From Treponema sp. (lineage in GTDB: Bacteria > Spirochaetota > Spirochaetia > Treponematales > Treponemataceae), in the NCBI GenBank assembly GCA_016296655.1, contig JAEDIW010000027.1, forward strand, positions 1 through 37,431: a stretch of DNA of 37,431 bases, read 5' to 3'. The notes below the pieces were generated by a model that saw only the letters and a program-made list of their open reading frames with translations, searched no databases and was not told where the DNA came from. Position 1 is the first letter of the stretch. Each line of letters starts with the position of its first letter. Shown piece by piece: positions 15,015-22,044 of this stretch. Both the position numbers and the translations under genes were made by a program.

Positions 15015-15293
15015 TTATTTCGCTGAAGCAAACGAAACGTTGTACAGTTTCATCATGCGTGACTTTTTACGAGAAACAGCATTGCTCTTAAGAACACCTT
15101 TACTGCGAGCTGAATCAAGTTCTTTTACCAAAACTTTCAATGCAGCTTCTGCAGCCTGCTGATCTTTTTGCTGAACAGCTTCAATAAAATGTCTTACGAA
15201 TGTATGGCACTTGCTTTTTATTGCTTTATTGCGCAAGCGGCGTACTTCACTCTGAGCAAATCGTTTTTCTGCAGATGTTTTTTTTACTGACAA
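15015..15293 (-). CDS. rpsT: 30S ribosomal protein S20
   Basis: A 92-residue basic protein. The sequence KKTSAEKRFAQSEVRRLRNKAIKSKC followed by an amphipathic helix with AAEAALKVLVKELDSARSKGVL and KSNAVSRKKSRMMKLYN matches S20, which binds 16S rRNA in the small-subunit body. I chose the TTG at 15293 as start, with GGGGG 6 nt upstream. A second in-frame TTG at 15311 would add six hydrophobic residues atypical of S20. S20 genes often use rare start codons for autoregulation. The promoter is at 15327-15355 and the terminator at 14963-14990. Confidence 0.9.
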   Translation of the reverse strand: MSVKKTSAEKRFAQSEVRRLRNKAIKSKCHTFVRHFIEAVQQKDQQAAEAALKVLVKELDSARSKGVLKSNAVSRKKSRMMKLYNVSFASAK

Positions 15294-15326
15294 GGAGAAC
15301 CCCCAAAACAAAAAACTAATTGGTTT

Positions 15327-15355
15327 ATCTTAACCGAGCAAAAAAACTTAGTCAA
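15327..15355 (-). promoter_or_regulatory. rpsT promoter
   Basis: Minus strand: TTGACT (15355-15350), 17-nt spacer, TAAGAT (15332-15327). It leaves a leader of about 30 nt containing the GGGGG ribosome binding site. It is divergent from the plsC promoter 50 bp away. Confidence 0.6.
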
Positions 15356-15405
15356 GCATTTCACAAATACTGAAAAGAAAACAGCCGTACCCATTCAGCA
15401 GGAAA

Positions 15406-15434
15406 TTGACAGCAGATTTAATAGGCTATACAAT
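15406..15434 (+). promoter_or_regulatory. plsC promoter predicting a leaderless message
   Basis: TTGACA (15406-15411), 17-nt spacer, TACAAT (15429-15434), then only 6 nt to the ATG at 15441. Normal -10-to-start spacing puts +1 on or next to the A of ATG. There is no ribosome binding site. Confidence 0.65.
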
Positions 15435-15440
15435 TACGGC

Positions 15441-16202
15441 ATGACTAATTTCATTACAATATCTTCGCTTCTTGTAGCATTGAGCTGGGTTTCTGTGTTA
15501 AACATTCTGGCTTATCCAGTTTCAAAAAAAATTTGCATAAAAATTTCAGACTATATCGTAAAAGTTTGTGCTCCACGAGTTTTCAAAATTCTTGACTGCT
15601 ACAAAAATTTCAAATTTAAAGGTGATAATGATTCAAAAAAGATTCTGCCTGAGCAGTTTATAATAATAGCAAACCACCAGAGCCTGATAGACATTCCGCT
15701 GTTCATGAATTTTATGCCAGAAAAAGACCTGCGCTTTGTTGCAAAGGATTCGCTTGGACGCCATGTTCCACTGGTTTCAGAAATGCTGAGGGCACATGAA
15801 CACTGCATTATTCCACGCAAAGGAAGTCCTTCTGTTGCTATGAAAGAACTGGATAAATTTGGCAAAAGGGTTGTTGAGCGCAAACAGATTCCTGTACTTT
15901 TCCCAGAAGGAACGCGCAGCAAAGACGGCTCACTTGGACAGTTTTATGCAGCAGGTTTCAGAAGGCTGACGGGAGTAGCTCACCTGCCTGTTGCCGTATG
16001 TGCGCTTGAAGGCGGCTGGAAAATCAACAATCTGAAAAACATTTTTACAAACCTTTCAAACGGTTCGTACCATGTAAAAGTCCTGAAAGTCTACCCTGCC
16101 CCTGAAACTAAGGAAGATCAGGTAAAAATCCTTGAAGAAGCAAAAGTCATGATTCAGGAACAGCTTGACATTTGGCGAAAGGAAGATTCAGAAAATCTCT
16201 AG
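15441..16202 (+). CDS. plsC: 1-acyl-sn-glycerol-3-phosphate acyltransferase
   Basis: A 253-residue membrane-associated acyltransferase that makes phosphatidic acid from lysophosphatidic acid. It has an N-terminal hydrophobic segment, the catalytic NHQSLID motif (family pattern NHxxxxD, about residues 77-83), a central block ending in IIPRKGS, and the substrate-binding FPEGTRSKDG motif (about 154-163). The length is normal for PlsC. It is a single gene, divergent from rpsT. The ATG at 15441 has no Shine-Dalgarno sequence but is at the expected transcription start of a TTGACA-17-TACAAT promoter. Confidence 0.9.
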   Translation: MTNFITISSLLVALSWVSVLNILAYPVSKKICIKISDYIVKVCAPRVFKILDCYKNFKFKGDNDSKKILPEQFIIIANHQSLIDIPLFMNFMPEKDLRFVAKDSLGRHVPLVSEMLRAHEHCIIPRKGSPSVAMKELDKFGKRVVERKQIPVLFPEGTRSKDGSLGQFYAAGFRRLTGVAHLPVAVCALEGGWKINNLKNIFTNLSNGSYHVKVLKVYPAPETKEDQVKILEEAKVMIQEQLDIWRKEDSENL

Positions 16203-16276
16203 AACTTTTAGAACAAGATTCTGCACGGAGATTTTTCAAAACCGATTTTCAAAAAAAATAAATGAAAGGATAAAAA

Positions 16277-16306
16277 GAGGGTTTTAAATCAGCATTTAAA
16301 ACCCTC
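16277..16306 (-). terminator. Intrinsic terminator of the GyrI-like gene
   Basis: A perfect 13-bp inverted repeat, GAGGGTTTTAAAT (16277-16289) and ATTTAAAACCCTC (16294-16306), with a 4-nt loop. The T-run (TTTTTAT) follows on the minus strand, so it terminates leftward transcription. It may also end plsC. Confidence 0.75.
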
Positions 16307-16338
16307 ACGCAAAATTGTCCAAGAAGTTCAAAGAATAT

Positions 16339-16424
16339 TGTCATTCCGAACCAGGTTTGAAATCTACGCTATATTCAGCATGGCTGAAATAAAATTCAGG
16401 ATGACAGAACTAATCAGACAGGCA
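16339..16424 (+). repeat. Dispersed TGTCATT...TGACAGAAC repeat, copy 3
   Basis: It begins TGTCATTCCGAA (16339), contains GCTGAAATAAAATTC (16384-16398), and ends with GGATGACAGAACTAATCAGA and CAGGC to 16424. It shares these blocks in the same order with 29519-29635 and its ends with 8271-8313. Confidence 0.7.
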
Positions 16425-16444
16425 CAGAAAAGTGCTGCTCTACT

Positions 16445-16894
16445 TTATTTTATGGCAACATAAATGAAAACTGTTCCGCTTTTTCCGTCACAGTCTTCCT
16501 GATATTCTTCAAAGTCAGCGGTATACAGGCGTTCCAGCGGAGTGTTCCAGATTTGACACCAGGTTTCACCGACAGCCACTGCAATTTCACCTTTTACAGT
16601 AAACTTTGCATATTTTCCAGCGGGAATCACCTTTACAGCAAGACCAGAAGCAATTTCTTGAGAAGAACTTACCTGACAACCTGCAAGTACAGTGTAAGAG
16701 CCGTCCACAGCATAGTCGCAGTACAAACCGAATGCCTTTGAATTCAAGCGATTATTTATTGAGCAGAAAGTTTCTCCATAAAACTTTTGCCAGATGGCAC
16801 CAATTTTTGAACGCATGTCAGGACAGTCATTACCAGTTCTGTCAGAAACACCTGCGATAATTTTTTCTTCTAATGTTACGATTTCATAGTCCAT
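16445..16894 (-). CDS. GyrI-like / effector-binding domain protein
   Basis: A 149-residue single-domain protein of the GyrI-like small-molecule-binding superfamily, the effector domain also found C-terminal in AraC/MerR regulators such as Rob and BmrR. Typical elements are the opening strand MDYEIVTLEEKIIAGVSDRT, the FGLYCDYAVDGSYTVLAGCQV strand region and GKYAKFTVKG followed by WCQIWNTPLER. There is no DNA-binding domain, so it may bind a ligand or an inhibitor, or act like E. coli GyrI (SbmC). The ATG at 16894 has GGGAG upstream. The leader contains four consecutive hairpins (16905-17050), the nearest abutting the ribosome binding site, which suggests post-transcriptional or operator control. 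Confidence 0.8.
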   Translation of the reverse strand: MDYEIVTLEEKIIAGVSDRTGNDCPDMRSKIGAIWQKFYGETFCSINNRLNSKAFGLYCDYAVDGSYTVLAGCQVSSSQEIASGLAVKVIPAGKYAKFTVKGEIAVAVGETWCQIWNTPLERLYTADFEEYQEDCDGKSGTVFIYVAIK

Positions 16895-16904
16895 TTTTTT
16901 CTCC

Positions 16905-17050
16905 CATAAAAAGTCAAGAAGATTGTTTCAGCAATCGATTGACTTTTTATGCCGCTTCGCAATGAAATGAGAAGCGGCAGTTGATAAGGAAGTTCGCAAC
17001 GCGAACTTGTGAATAAAAACTTTGACGCTATTTCAGGCAAAGTTTTTATT
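16905..17050 (-). promoter_or_regulatory. Row of four hairpins upstream of the GyrI-like gene
   Basis: Four inverted repeats in 146 bp: (1) a 13-bp perfect stem 16905-16917/16939-16951 with an inner stem GATTG/CAATC; (2) a 9-bp stem 16950-16958/16971-16979; (3) an 8-bp stem AAGTTCGC/GCGAACTT 16990-16997/17001-17008; (4) a 13-bp perfect stem 17012-17024/17038-17050. Stem 1 ends at the first G of the GGGAG ribosome binding site. None is followed by a clear T-run in the minus direction except the T-rich arm of stem 1. Confidence 0.65.
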
Positions 17051-17141
17051 ACACCTCCTGCAAGAAAGTTTACAGCAAAAATTCAGCAGTTTTTTCAATG
17101 CCTGCAATTGCTGCGATTTATAAAAAACAGTATTGCACTGC

Positions 17142-17167
17142 TAATATGACAACTGTATGTCATATTA
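17142..17167. promoter_or_regulatory. Operator-like inverted repeat
   Basis: A perfect 10-bp inverted repeat, TAATATGACA (17142-17151) and TGTCATATTA (17158-17167), with a 6-nt centre. It is AT-rich, of the size bound by TetR- or MarR-type dimers. It overlaps a minus-strand TTGTCA that could serve as a -35. The nearest minus-strand gene is the GyrI-like gene, about 250 bp downstream. No regulator gene is adjacent. Confidence 0.4.
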
Positions 17168-17313
17168 AAAAAAATATTAAAAAATTTTATGATTAAGCAG
17201 ACAGAATGAATTTACCGCGGGAAAATGTGAAATTTAATAATTTTACAATTTGGGAGATTTGCATGCGCTTGCTTCAGGTTCGCCAGCAATCAAAAAAAAA
17301 AAAAACAAAAAAA

Positions 17314-17332
17314 GGCTGCCTTTTCAGCAGCC
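17314..17332 (-). terminator. Intrinsic terminator of the 58-aa gene
   Basis: GGCTGC (17314-17319) and GCAGCC (17327-17332) with a 7-nt loop. On the minus strand a long T-run (17313-17292, interrupted once) follows immediately. It lies 25 nt past the stop codon of the 58-aa gene. Confidence 0.88.
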
Positions 17333-17357
17333 CCTTTCCAATTACTCAGAAAATTAA

Positions 17358-17534
17358 TTATTTAAGGAAGTCTTTTGGACGTCTTTCCATGCGTTTTGTT
17401 TTTTCACAAACAGCAACGTTTCTAAGTTTGCCGTTCTTGAGTATTGTCTTCATTACAATTTCGCCACCAGATTCCGGATCAATGAAAATCTGTTTTGCAA
17501 CTGTAGTACGAGAGTTTTTACTGGCTCCAGCCAT
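17358..17534 (-). CDS. Small basic hypothetical protein, 58 aa
   Basis: Found by direct translation of the minus strand. The protein begins MAGASKNSRTTVAKQIF, continues with DPESGGEIVMKTILKNGKLR and ends KRMERRPKDFLK. It is strongly basic and soluble. The gene has a complete expression cassette: a TTGACC-17-TATTAT promoter (17566-17594), GGAGG 7 nt before the ATG, and a strong terminator (17314-17332). Size, charge and stand-alone unit suggest a ribosome- or nucleic-acid-associated protein, but I recognise no family, and it is not L33 or L36. The full cassette makes it very likely a real gene. Confidence 0.8.
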   Translation of the reverse strand: MAGASKNSRTTVAKQIFIDPESGGEIVMKTILKNGKLRNVAVCEKTKRMERRPKDFLK

Positions 17535-17565
17535 AGATTATCCTCCATGCAAATGATTATTGGTA

Positions 17566-17594
17566 ATAATAACGATAAACAGCACGCAGGTCAA
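17566..17594 (-). promoter_or_regulatory. Promoter of the 58-aa gene
   Basis: Minus strand: TTGACC (17594-17589), 17-nt spacer, TATTAT (17571-17566). The leader is about 25 nt and holds GGAGG. Confidence 0.7.
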
Positions 17595-17651
17595 TAGATT
17601 TTTAAGCCTGCAAAAGAAAAAATGAACATCTAGGAAACCTGACAGGTATTT

Positions 17652-17745
17652 TTGCAAACCAAACCGCCCAAGTGCTGGAATGGTGCGGCTATGCCGCAGT
17701 TGAGCAAAGCGAAACCGCGCGTAAGCAAGCCATGGAAGTACGCTC
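17652..17745 (-). repeat. Dispersed GC-rich repeat, copy B
   Basis: The reverse complement of this segment matches 2563-2655 at about nine of ten positions. The hairpin TGCGGC (17684-17689) / GCCGCA (17693-17698) is kept, with loop TAT instead of AAA. It lies between the 58-aa gene promoter and the stop codon of the JAMM-DinG gene. Confidence 0.75.
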
Positions 17746-17781
17746 TGCAAACTCAGTTGCGGCAAAATAAAAATTCAAAAT

Positions 17782-20235
17782 TCACAAATCCAGAAAATTC
17801 TGTATGTTTTGCGAAAGGTCTTCCAGAGGTTCGTATCTTACGTTGACTTCCGGCATACTGGCCAAAAAAAGCCTGCCATAGGATTTTTCAATTATGCGTC
17901 GGTCTAAGACAACTACGCTGCCACGATCGTCACTTCGCCGGATAAGGCGGCCAACTGCCTGACGGTATTTTATAATTGCATCGGGAACGCTCAAATCCAT
18001 AAAGGAACTGCCGCCCCGCAGTTCTATCTGTTCAGAGCGTGCGGTAAAAACGGGATCATTTGGAACGCTGAACGGAAGTTTTGCGATTATGACTTGAGAA
18101 AGAGACTGCCCCGGAACGTCAATGCCCTGTCTGAATGAATCAGTTGCAAAAAGTACGCTGTTTACGTCTTTTTTGAAATTGTCCAAAAGCCTGAAGCGGT
18201 CGTCTTCACCCTGCTTCATTATGGTAATGCCTGAATTTCTGAGCATTGAACGTGCGTAGCTGCATGCATGTATCAGTGAGTCAAATGATGTGAAAAGAAC
18301 CAGGGTTCTGCCAGAAGCTGCTTTTATCAGGCGAACAACGGCCTGTTCTACAAAAGCCTGATAGCTTGAACTGTCAGGAAACGGAGCATCTTTTGGAACT
18401 GCAAAAAACATATTTTTTTTGTAAGGGAACGGTGAAGGAAATTCTGCCGAAGAAATTCGTTGTGGTTCAACAAATGCAGCACCAGAGCGACGCATCCACC
18501 AGTCAAAATGCCTGCCCGTAGAAAGAGTTGCAGACGTACAGACCACGGTTTTCATGGGTTCAAATACGCCGGAAGCCATTTTTGAAGAAATTTCCAGAGG
18601 TGTCTGAACAAACTGAACGTACCACGGATTCTGGACATTTTTTGCAAGTGCAGGGTTCAGATGAAGTTTCTGCATCCAGAAAACAGTGTCTTGTTTTTCA
18701 GACCAAAGTGGAAAATTGTGGCAAAAAACTGCAATTTCATCCAGACGTCGCAGTATGTTCTTTGATTCCCAGAATATAGAATTTTCCCGGTTGGATTCGC
18801 TGATTGACTCCATGATGTCTCGGATAAATGCGCAGACCGCTGCGATGTTGTCGCCAAGCTGCGTCATAAGGGAAATGACAGGCCCAAAAGCTCTGGCAGT
18901 CTGCTGATACAGCCGGAAAGTAAATTCAGTCTGCATCAGGTCACAGGCTGCGGTTTCAAGGCCTGTCATGGAAGTTTTTACCGCTTCTATGGACGAAATT
19001 ACATGCGATGTCAAATCAGGACCTGTTGAAAGTGCCTGCAAGGTAAAAACATAGCCTGCAATCGAAGATTTCTTTTTGCGGTAAAGCAGGTTTATAAGGC
19101 GGAGCAGCCGGAAACGTGTAAAACCTGTGCTGAAAAAACTGGTAGCAGCATTTTCCATGTCATGAGCTTCGTCAAAAATAATTCTGCGGTAAGGCGGAAG
19201 AACAGCTGCATCGTCATAACCTGCCCCGCCCATGCGCGATTCAATGTCGGCAAAAAGCAGGTGATGATTTACTACAAGCAGGTTTGCGTCGGAAGCTTCT
19301 TTGCGCATCCGCATTACGAAGCACTGTTCACGGTAAAGGCACCGCATGCCCATGCAGGCATCACTTTCAGAGCAAACCCTGCTCCAGACATTATCAGGGG
19401 GCATGAACGGCAAATCAGAACGGCTGCCTGTAGGGCTTTCTTTTGCCCACTGGTTTATTTTGTCAAGAATTTCAGTTTCTTCGCTGAATAAATCCCTGTC
19501 ATTTGCAACATCTTCAAGGCGACGGAGACATATAAAATTCTGCCTGCCCTTTACGAGTACAGCCTTTACTTTTTTTCCGATTATTTTTTCAGCGGCAGGA
19601 ATGTCTTTTTCGGAAAGCTGCTGCTGAAGGTTTATTGTGCCAGTAGAAACTACAACCCTTTCTTTATTTTCAACAGCCCACAGCATTGCAGGAATAAGGT
19701 ATGCAAAAGACTTGCCGACACCTGTTCCAGCTTCAAAAACTCCTACCTGCCCGTCATTAAAAGCTTCTGCAATTTTCTTTAAAAGCTCAATCTGGACAGG
19801 ACGTTCTTCAAATGAGTCAGAAATTTTTGCCAGAGGGCCGCCGCAGGAAATATATTCTGCAACCTTTTCAGGATTAAGTTTTTCGATTTTTTTGGGCAGA
19901 ACAGGTTCCATAACAACGTAAACTTCTGAAACATCGTTGTTAATTATGTAAAAACCCTGTGCATTTTCAGAACAGCCGGATGCTACCGATAAATCAGCAT
20001 CTGACGGATGAATGTTACCGTCCGGATGATTGTGTATCAAAACCGAACATTCACGCATTTTGGAAAAATTTACAGGTACAGAAGATTCATTACCTCTTGC
20101 CGCAGCTTCAACAGATTCTACTATTCCGCTGCCGTTTATATGACCTGTAAAAAAAACTTCATTGCCGTCTGCCTCGGCAATAAAACGCTGCATGGCGGCA
20201 ATGACAGTTTTTGAAAAACGTTCAGTAACATTCAT
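17782..20235 (-). CDS. DinG-type helicase with an N-terminal RadC-like JAMM domain
   Basis: An 817-residue two-part protein. Residues 1-110 form a JAMM/MPN-type domain like RadC: Glu26, then His68-x-His70-x7-Ser78-x2-Asp81 within HNHPDGNIHPSDAD, the full metal-binding set. Residues 140-817 are an XPD/DinG superfamily 2 helicase: Walker A EAGTGVGKS (168-176), four putative 4Fe-4S cysteines (236, 294, 299, 305, with the DinG spacing of 5 and 6), DEAH at 355-358, and motif VI QAVGRLIRR near the C-terminus. DinG enzymes unwind 5'-tailed DNA, R-loops and D-loops; some carry an N-terminal exonuclease, which is here replaced by the JAMM domain. The ATG at 20235 has no ribosome binding site and lies 25 nt after eda. 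Confidence 0.88.
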   Translation of the reverse strand: MNVTERFSKTVIAAMQRFIAEADGNEVFFTGHINGSGIVESVEAAARGNESSVPVNFSKMRECSVLIHNHPDGNIHPSDADLSVASGCSENAQGFYIINNDVSEVYVVMEPVLPKKIEKLNPEKVAEYISCGGPLAKISDSFEERPVQIELLKKIAEAFNDGQVGVFEAGTGVGKSFAYLIPAMLWAVENKERVVVSTGTINLQQQLSEKDIPAAEKIIGKKVKAVLVKGRQNFICLRRLEDVANDRDLFSEETEILDKINQWAKESPTGSRSDLPFMPPDNVWSRVCSESDACMGMRCLYREQCFVMRMRKEASDANLLVVNHHLLFADIESRMGGAGYDDAAVLPPYRRIIFDEAHDMENAATSFFSTGFTRFRLLRLINLLYRKKKSSIAGYVFTLQALSTGPDLTSHVISSIEAVKTSMTGLETAACDLMQTEFTFRLYQQTARAFGPVISLMTQLGDNIAAVCAFIRDIMESISESNRENSIFWESKNILRRLDEIAVFCHNFPLWSEKQDTVFWMQKLHLNPALAKNVQNPWYVQFVQTPLEISSKMASGVFEPMKTVVCTSATLSTGRHFDWWMRRSGAAFVEPQRISSAEFPSPFPYKKNMFFAVPKDAPFPDSSSYQAFVEQAVVRLIKAASGRTLVLFTSFDSLIHACSYARSMLRNSGITIMKQGEDDRFRLLDNFKKDVNSVLFATDSFRQGIDVPGQSLSQVIIAKLPFSVPNDPVFTARSEQIELRGGSSFMDLSVPDAIIKYRQAVGRLIRRSDDRGSVVVLDRRIIEKSYGRLFLASMPEVNVRYEPLEDLSQNIQNFLDL

Positions 20236-20241
20236 TTCTGA

Positions 20242-20271
20242 ATATTACTACTTTTTTGTACTATTTTACAA
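20242..20271 (-). promoter_or_regulatory. Possible internal promoter for the JAMM-DinG gene
   Basis: Minus strand: TTGTAA (20271-20266, overlapping the last eda codons), 18-nt spacer, TAATAT (20247-20242), then 6 nt to the ATG. Both boxes match consensus at four of six positions. The spacing copies that of the stronger leaderless promoters. Confidence 0.4.
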
Positions 20272-20887
20272 GTTCAAGAGCTTCTTTTGTAAGGCGTGTA
20301 ATTTCGTCAAATTTGCCTTCGTTGATAAGGTCAGCCTTTACCATCCAAGAACCGCCGCAGCAGAATACATTCTTGAGAGCAAGATAATCTTTGATGTTCT
20401 TCTGGTTGATTCCGCCTGTAGGCATGAATTTAAGAGGATAAACTGCGCTTACAGCTTTAAGGAAATCTGCACCGCCAGACTGTTCTGCAGGGAAGAATTT
20501 TACAGCCTTAAGACCGTTGCGCAAAGCAAGTTCCATCTGAGAAGGACTGTTTACACCAGGACAGAAAGGAATGCCTTTTTCTGCACACCATTTGCCAAGT
20601 TCCTGATAATATCCAGGAGCAACAATTGCGCTTGCACCAGCATCAAGAGCCTGCTGAGCCTGTTCAAGAGAAAGAACAGTACCTGCAAGAGTAAGAACTT
20701 CAGGGCGTTCCTTTGATACGATTTTAATTGCTTCTGCAGCAACTGGAGAACGGAATGTAATTTCTGCGATTGGAAGACCGCCTGCTACAAGAGCATCAAT
20801 AAGAGGCAAAGTGTTCTTCAAGTCATCAATTTTAATAACTGGAACAACTTTTACCTTAGCCATTGTTTCAAAAACATCTTTAGCCAT
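20261..20887 (-). CDS. eda: KHG/KDPG aldolase (2-keto-3-deoxy-6-phosphogluconate aldolase)
   Basis: A 208-residue class I aldolase that splits KDPG into pyruvate and glyceraldehyde-3-phosphate in the Entner-Doudoroff and hexuronate pathways. The motifs VVPVIKIDD, AEITFRS (catalytic Glu), GTVLSLEQAQQALDAGA, FCPGVNSPSQ, KAVKFFPAEQSGG (Schiff-base Lys) and FMPTGGI are all present. The ATG at 20887 has AGGAG upstream. No kinase, dehydratase or uronate gene is adjacent, so the pathway context is missing here. A palindrome (20931-20949) related to those upstream of two other minus-strand genes lies about 45 nt before the start. Confidence 0.93.
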   Translation of the reverse strand: MAKDVFETMAKVKVVPVIKIDDLKNTLPLIDALVAGGLPIAEITFRSPVAAEAIKIVSKERPEVLTLAGTVLSLEQAQQALDAGASAIVAPGYYQELGKWCAEKGIPFCPGVNSPSQMELALRNGLKAVKFFPAEQSGGADFLKAVSAVYPLKFMPTGGINQKNIKDYLALKNVFCCGGSWMVKADLINEGKFDEITRLTKEALELVK

Positions 20888-20930
20888 AAAAAACTCCTAA
20901 ACGTTTCGTAAAAAACGCATTGTTATACAA

Positions 20931-20949
20931 AAGTCTGCAACGCAAACTT
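20931..20949 (-). promoter_or_regulatory. 19-bp palindrome upstream of eda
   Basis: Minus strand AAGTTTGC-GTT-GCAGACTT; one T-G wobble in the stem if read as RNA. It is related to 1993-2009 and 16990-17008. A TATAAC box lies just downstream (20927-20922) but no good -35 was found. Confidence 0.4.
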
Positions 20950-21033
20950 CTACACAAATAATAACACGTATTTGACAAAATTAAAAGTACACAACAGCAC
21001 TGTTTTTAAACTCTGTTGTACACAATATTTTTA

Positions 21034-21165
21034 TGGCCGTGCCCCGCAATTCGCTGCCGCTCCATTGCGGGTCGCTATGTCCGCCCTTCGCTACGCTCAC
21101 CGTCCTCACTTCACCTGCGTTCCGTTGCGGTCGGCAAGGGGCTACCAGCGCTCACGGAAAACTCA
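21034..21165. repeat. GC-rich intergenic island between eda and tetR
   Basis: About 130 bp of GC-rich sequence in a 482-bp AT-rich spacer. It contains CCCGCAAT (21043-21050) / ATTGCGGG (21064-21071) as a perfect 8-bp inverted repeat and the phrase CTTCGCTACGCTCACCG. It has the look of a spirochaete intergenic repeat, but no second copy was found in this window. The rest of the spacer holds the tetR promoter and nothing else I can identify. Confidence 0.45.
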
Positions 21166-21327
21166 GGCAAAAACAAAAAAGGCTTTTTCCTTATAAACCT
21201 GCAGGAACAATTGCCTCAGCCGTCTGTTTCCACCAACTCCGTCAATAAAATCATTTTTCATATCAATTACAATCAAAAGTTTCATGAGGTTCAGTTTATT
21301 AACTTTTTTAGTTTTTTTCCGGCAATC

Positions 21328-21358
21328 TTGACACAAAAACCATTTTAACCGCTATAAT
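21328..21358 (+). promoter_or_regulatory. Promoter of the tetR-type gene
   Basis: TTGACA (21328-21333), 19-nt spacer and TATAAT (21353-21358), both perfect consensus boxes. The -10 ends 11 nt before the ATG at 21370. Leader length would be about 0-5 nt and no ribosome binding site is present. Confidence 0.6.
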
Positions 21359-21369
21359 TTAAAACTGAT

Positions 21370-22044
21370 ATGGCAAAAAGAGGAAATGATACCAAATTCA
21401 GAATTTTACAGGAAGCATTAAATCTTTTTTCAAAGGAAGGCTTCAATGCAGTTTCAATAAGGACCATTGCTGATTCTGTAGGCATCGGAAACAGCGCCCT
21501 TTACAAGCATTTTAAAAATAAGCGTGAAATTTTTGACTCCATAGTAGAACTTCAAAAACAGCGGTACACAGAGCAGTTTTCCATTGTAAATTCAAAAATC
21601 TGCAAAATTGAGGATGTCAAAAAAATCTGCCTTGCCATGTTTAAATTTCAGACAAGTGATGAAAATATCGTTGCTTTCAGAAGGCTTCTGCTTCTGGAAA
21701 AATTTAAAAACCCTAAAATTGCAGCAATTTACAAACATTTTTTTGTAGACATTCCGTTAAAAGCTCAGTCTGAAATTTTTAAAGAACTGCAGCAGGAAGG
21801 AATTATGATTGACGGCGACGTGCAGGTTTTTGCAATGGAGCTGTACTCGCCTTTCTATCTTTTTCATTTTGTTGAATTTAACGAAAGTGATCTTTTGCCA
21901 AAACTTGAAAAACATCTGGAATACTTTTTTGAAAGTCATTTTAAAGAACCTTCAAAGAAAGCTTTTTTCTCTAACAGTTCCACGCAAAACTGTTCCAGCC
22001 CTGAAACACATTCTTTTCAGGCAGATGATTTAGGGAAATGCTGA
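21370..22044 (+). CDS. TetR family transcriptional regulator
   Basis: A 224-residue repressor-type protein. The N-terminal helix-turn-helix is clear: RILQEALNLFSKEGFNAVSIRTIADSVGIGNSALYKHFKNKREIF (in two parts, about residues 10-55), with the family's Y-K-H-F-K-N-K signature. The C-terminal helical ligand-binding region has no recognised subfamily. It probably controls itself and/or the following genes (DUF3943 protein, hydrolase), as is common for TetR regulators. No clear operator palindrome was found between 21301 and 21370. The start is the ATG at 21370, with essentially no leader. Confidence 0.88.
   Translation: MAKRGNDTKFRILQEALNLFSKEGFNAVSIRTIADSVGIGNSALYKHFKNKREIFDSIVELQKQRYTEQFSIVNSKICKIEDVKKICLAMFKFQTSDENIVAFRRLLLLEKFKNPKIAAIYKHFFVDIPLKAQSEIFKELQQEGIMIDGDVQVFAMELYSPFYLFHFVEFNESDLLPKLEKHLEYFFESHFKEPSKKAFFSNSSTQNCSSPETHSFQADDLGKC

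Noticed and set aside
16895..17060. An open minus-strand frame preceded by AGGAGG (17058-17053) that runs through the four hairpins
   Set aside because: The first possible start (TTG) is too far from the AGGAGG, and the frame is made only of hairpin sequence. It may be a leader peptide, but support is too weak.
17206..17556. A 116-codon plus-strand frame
   Set aside because: It is antisense to the 58-aa gene and its terminator, includes a poly-A-derived lysine run, and has no promoter or ribosome binding site.
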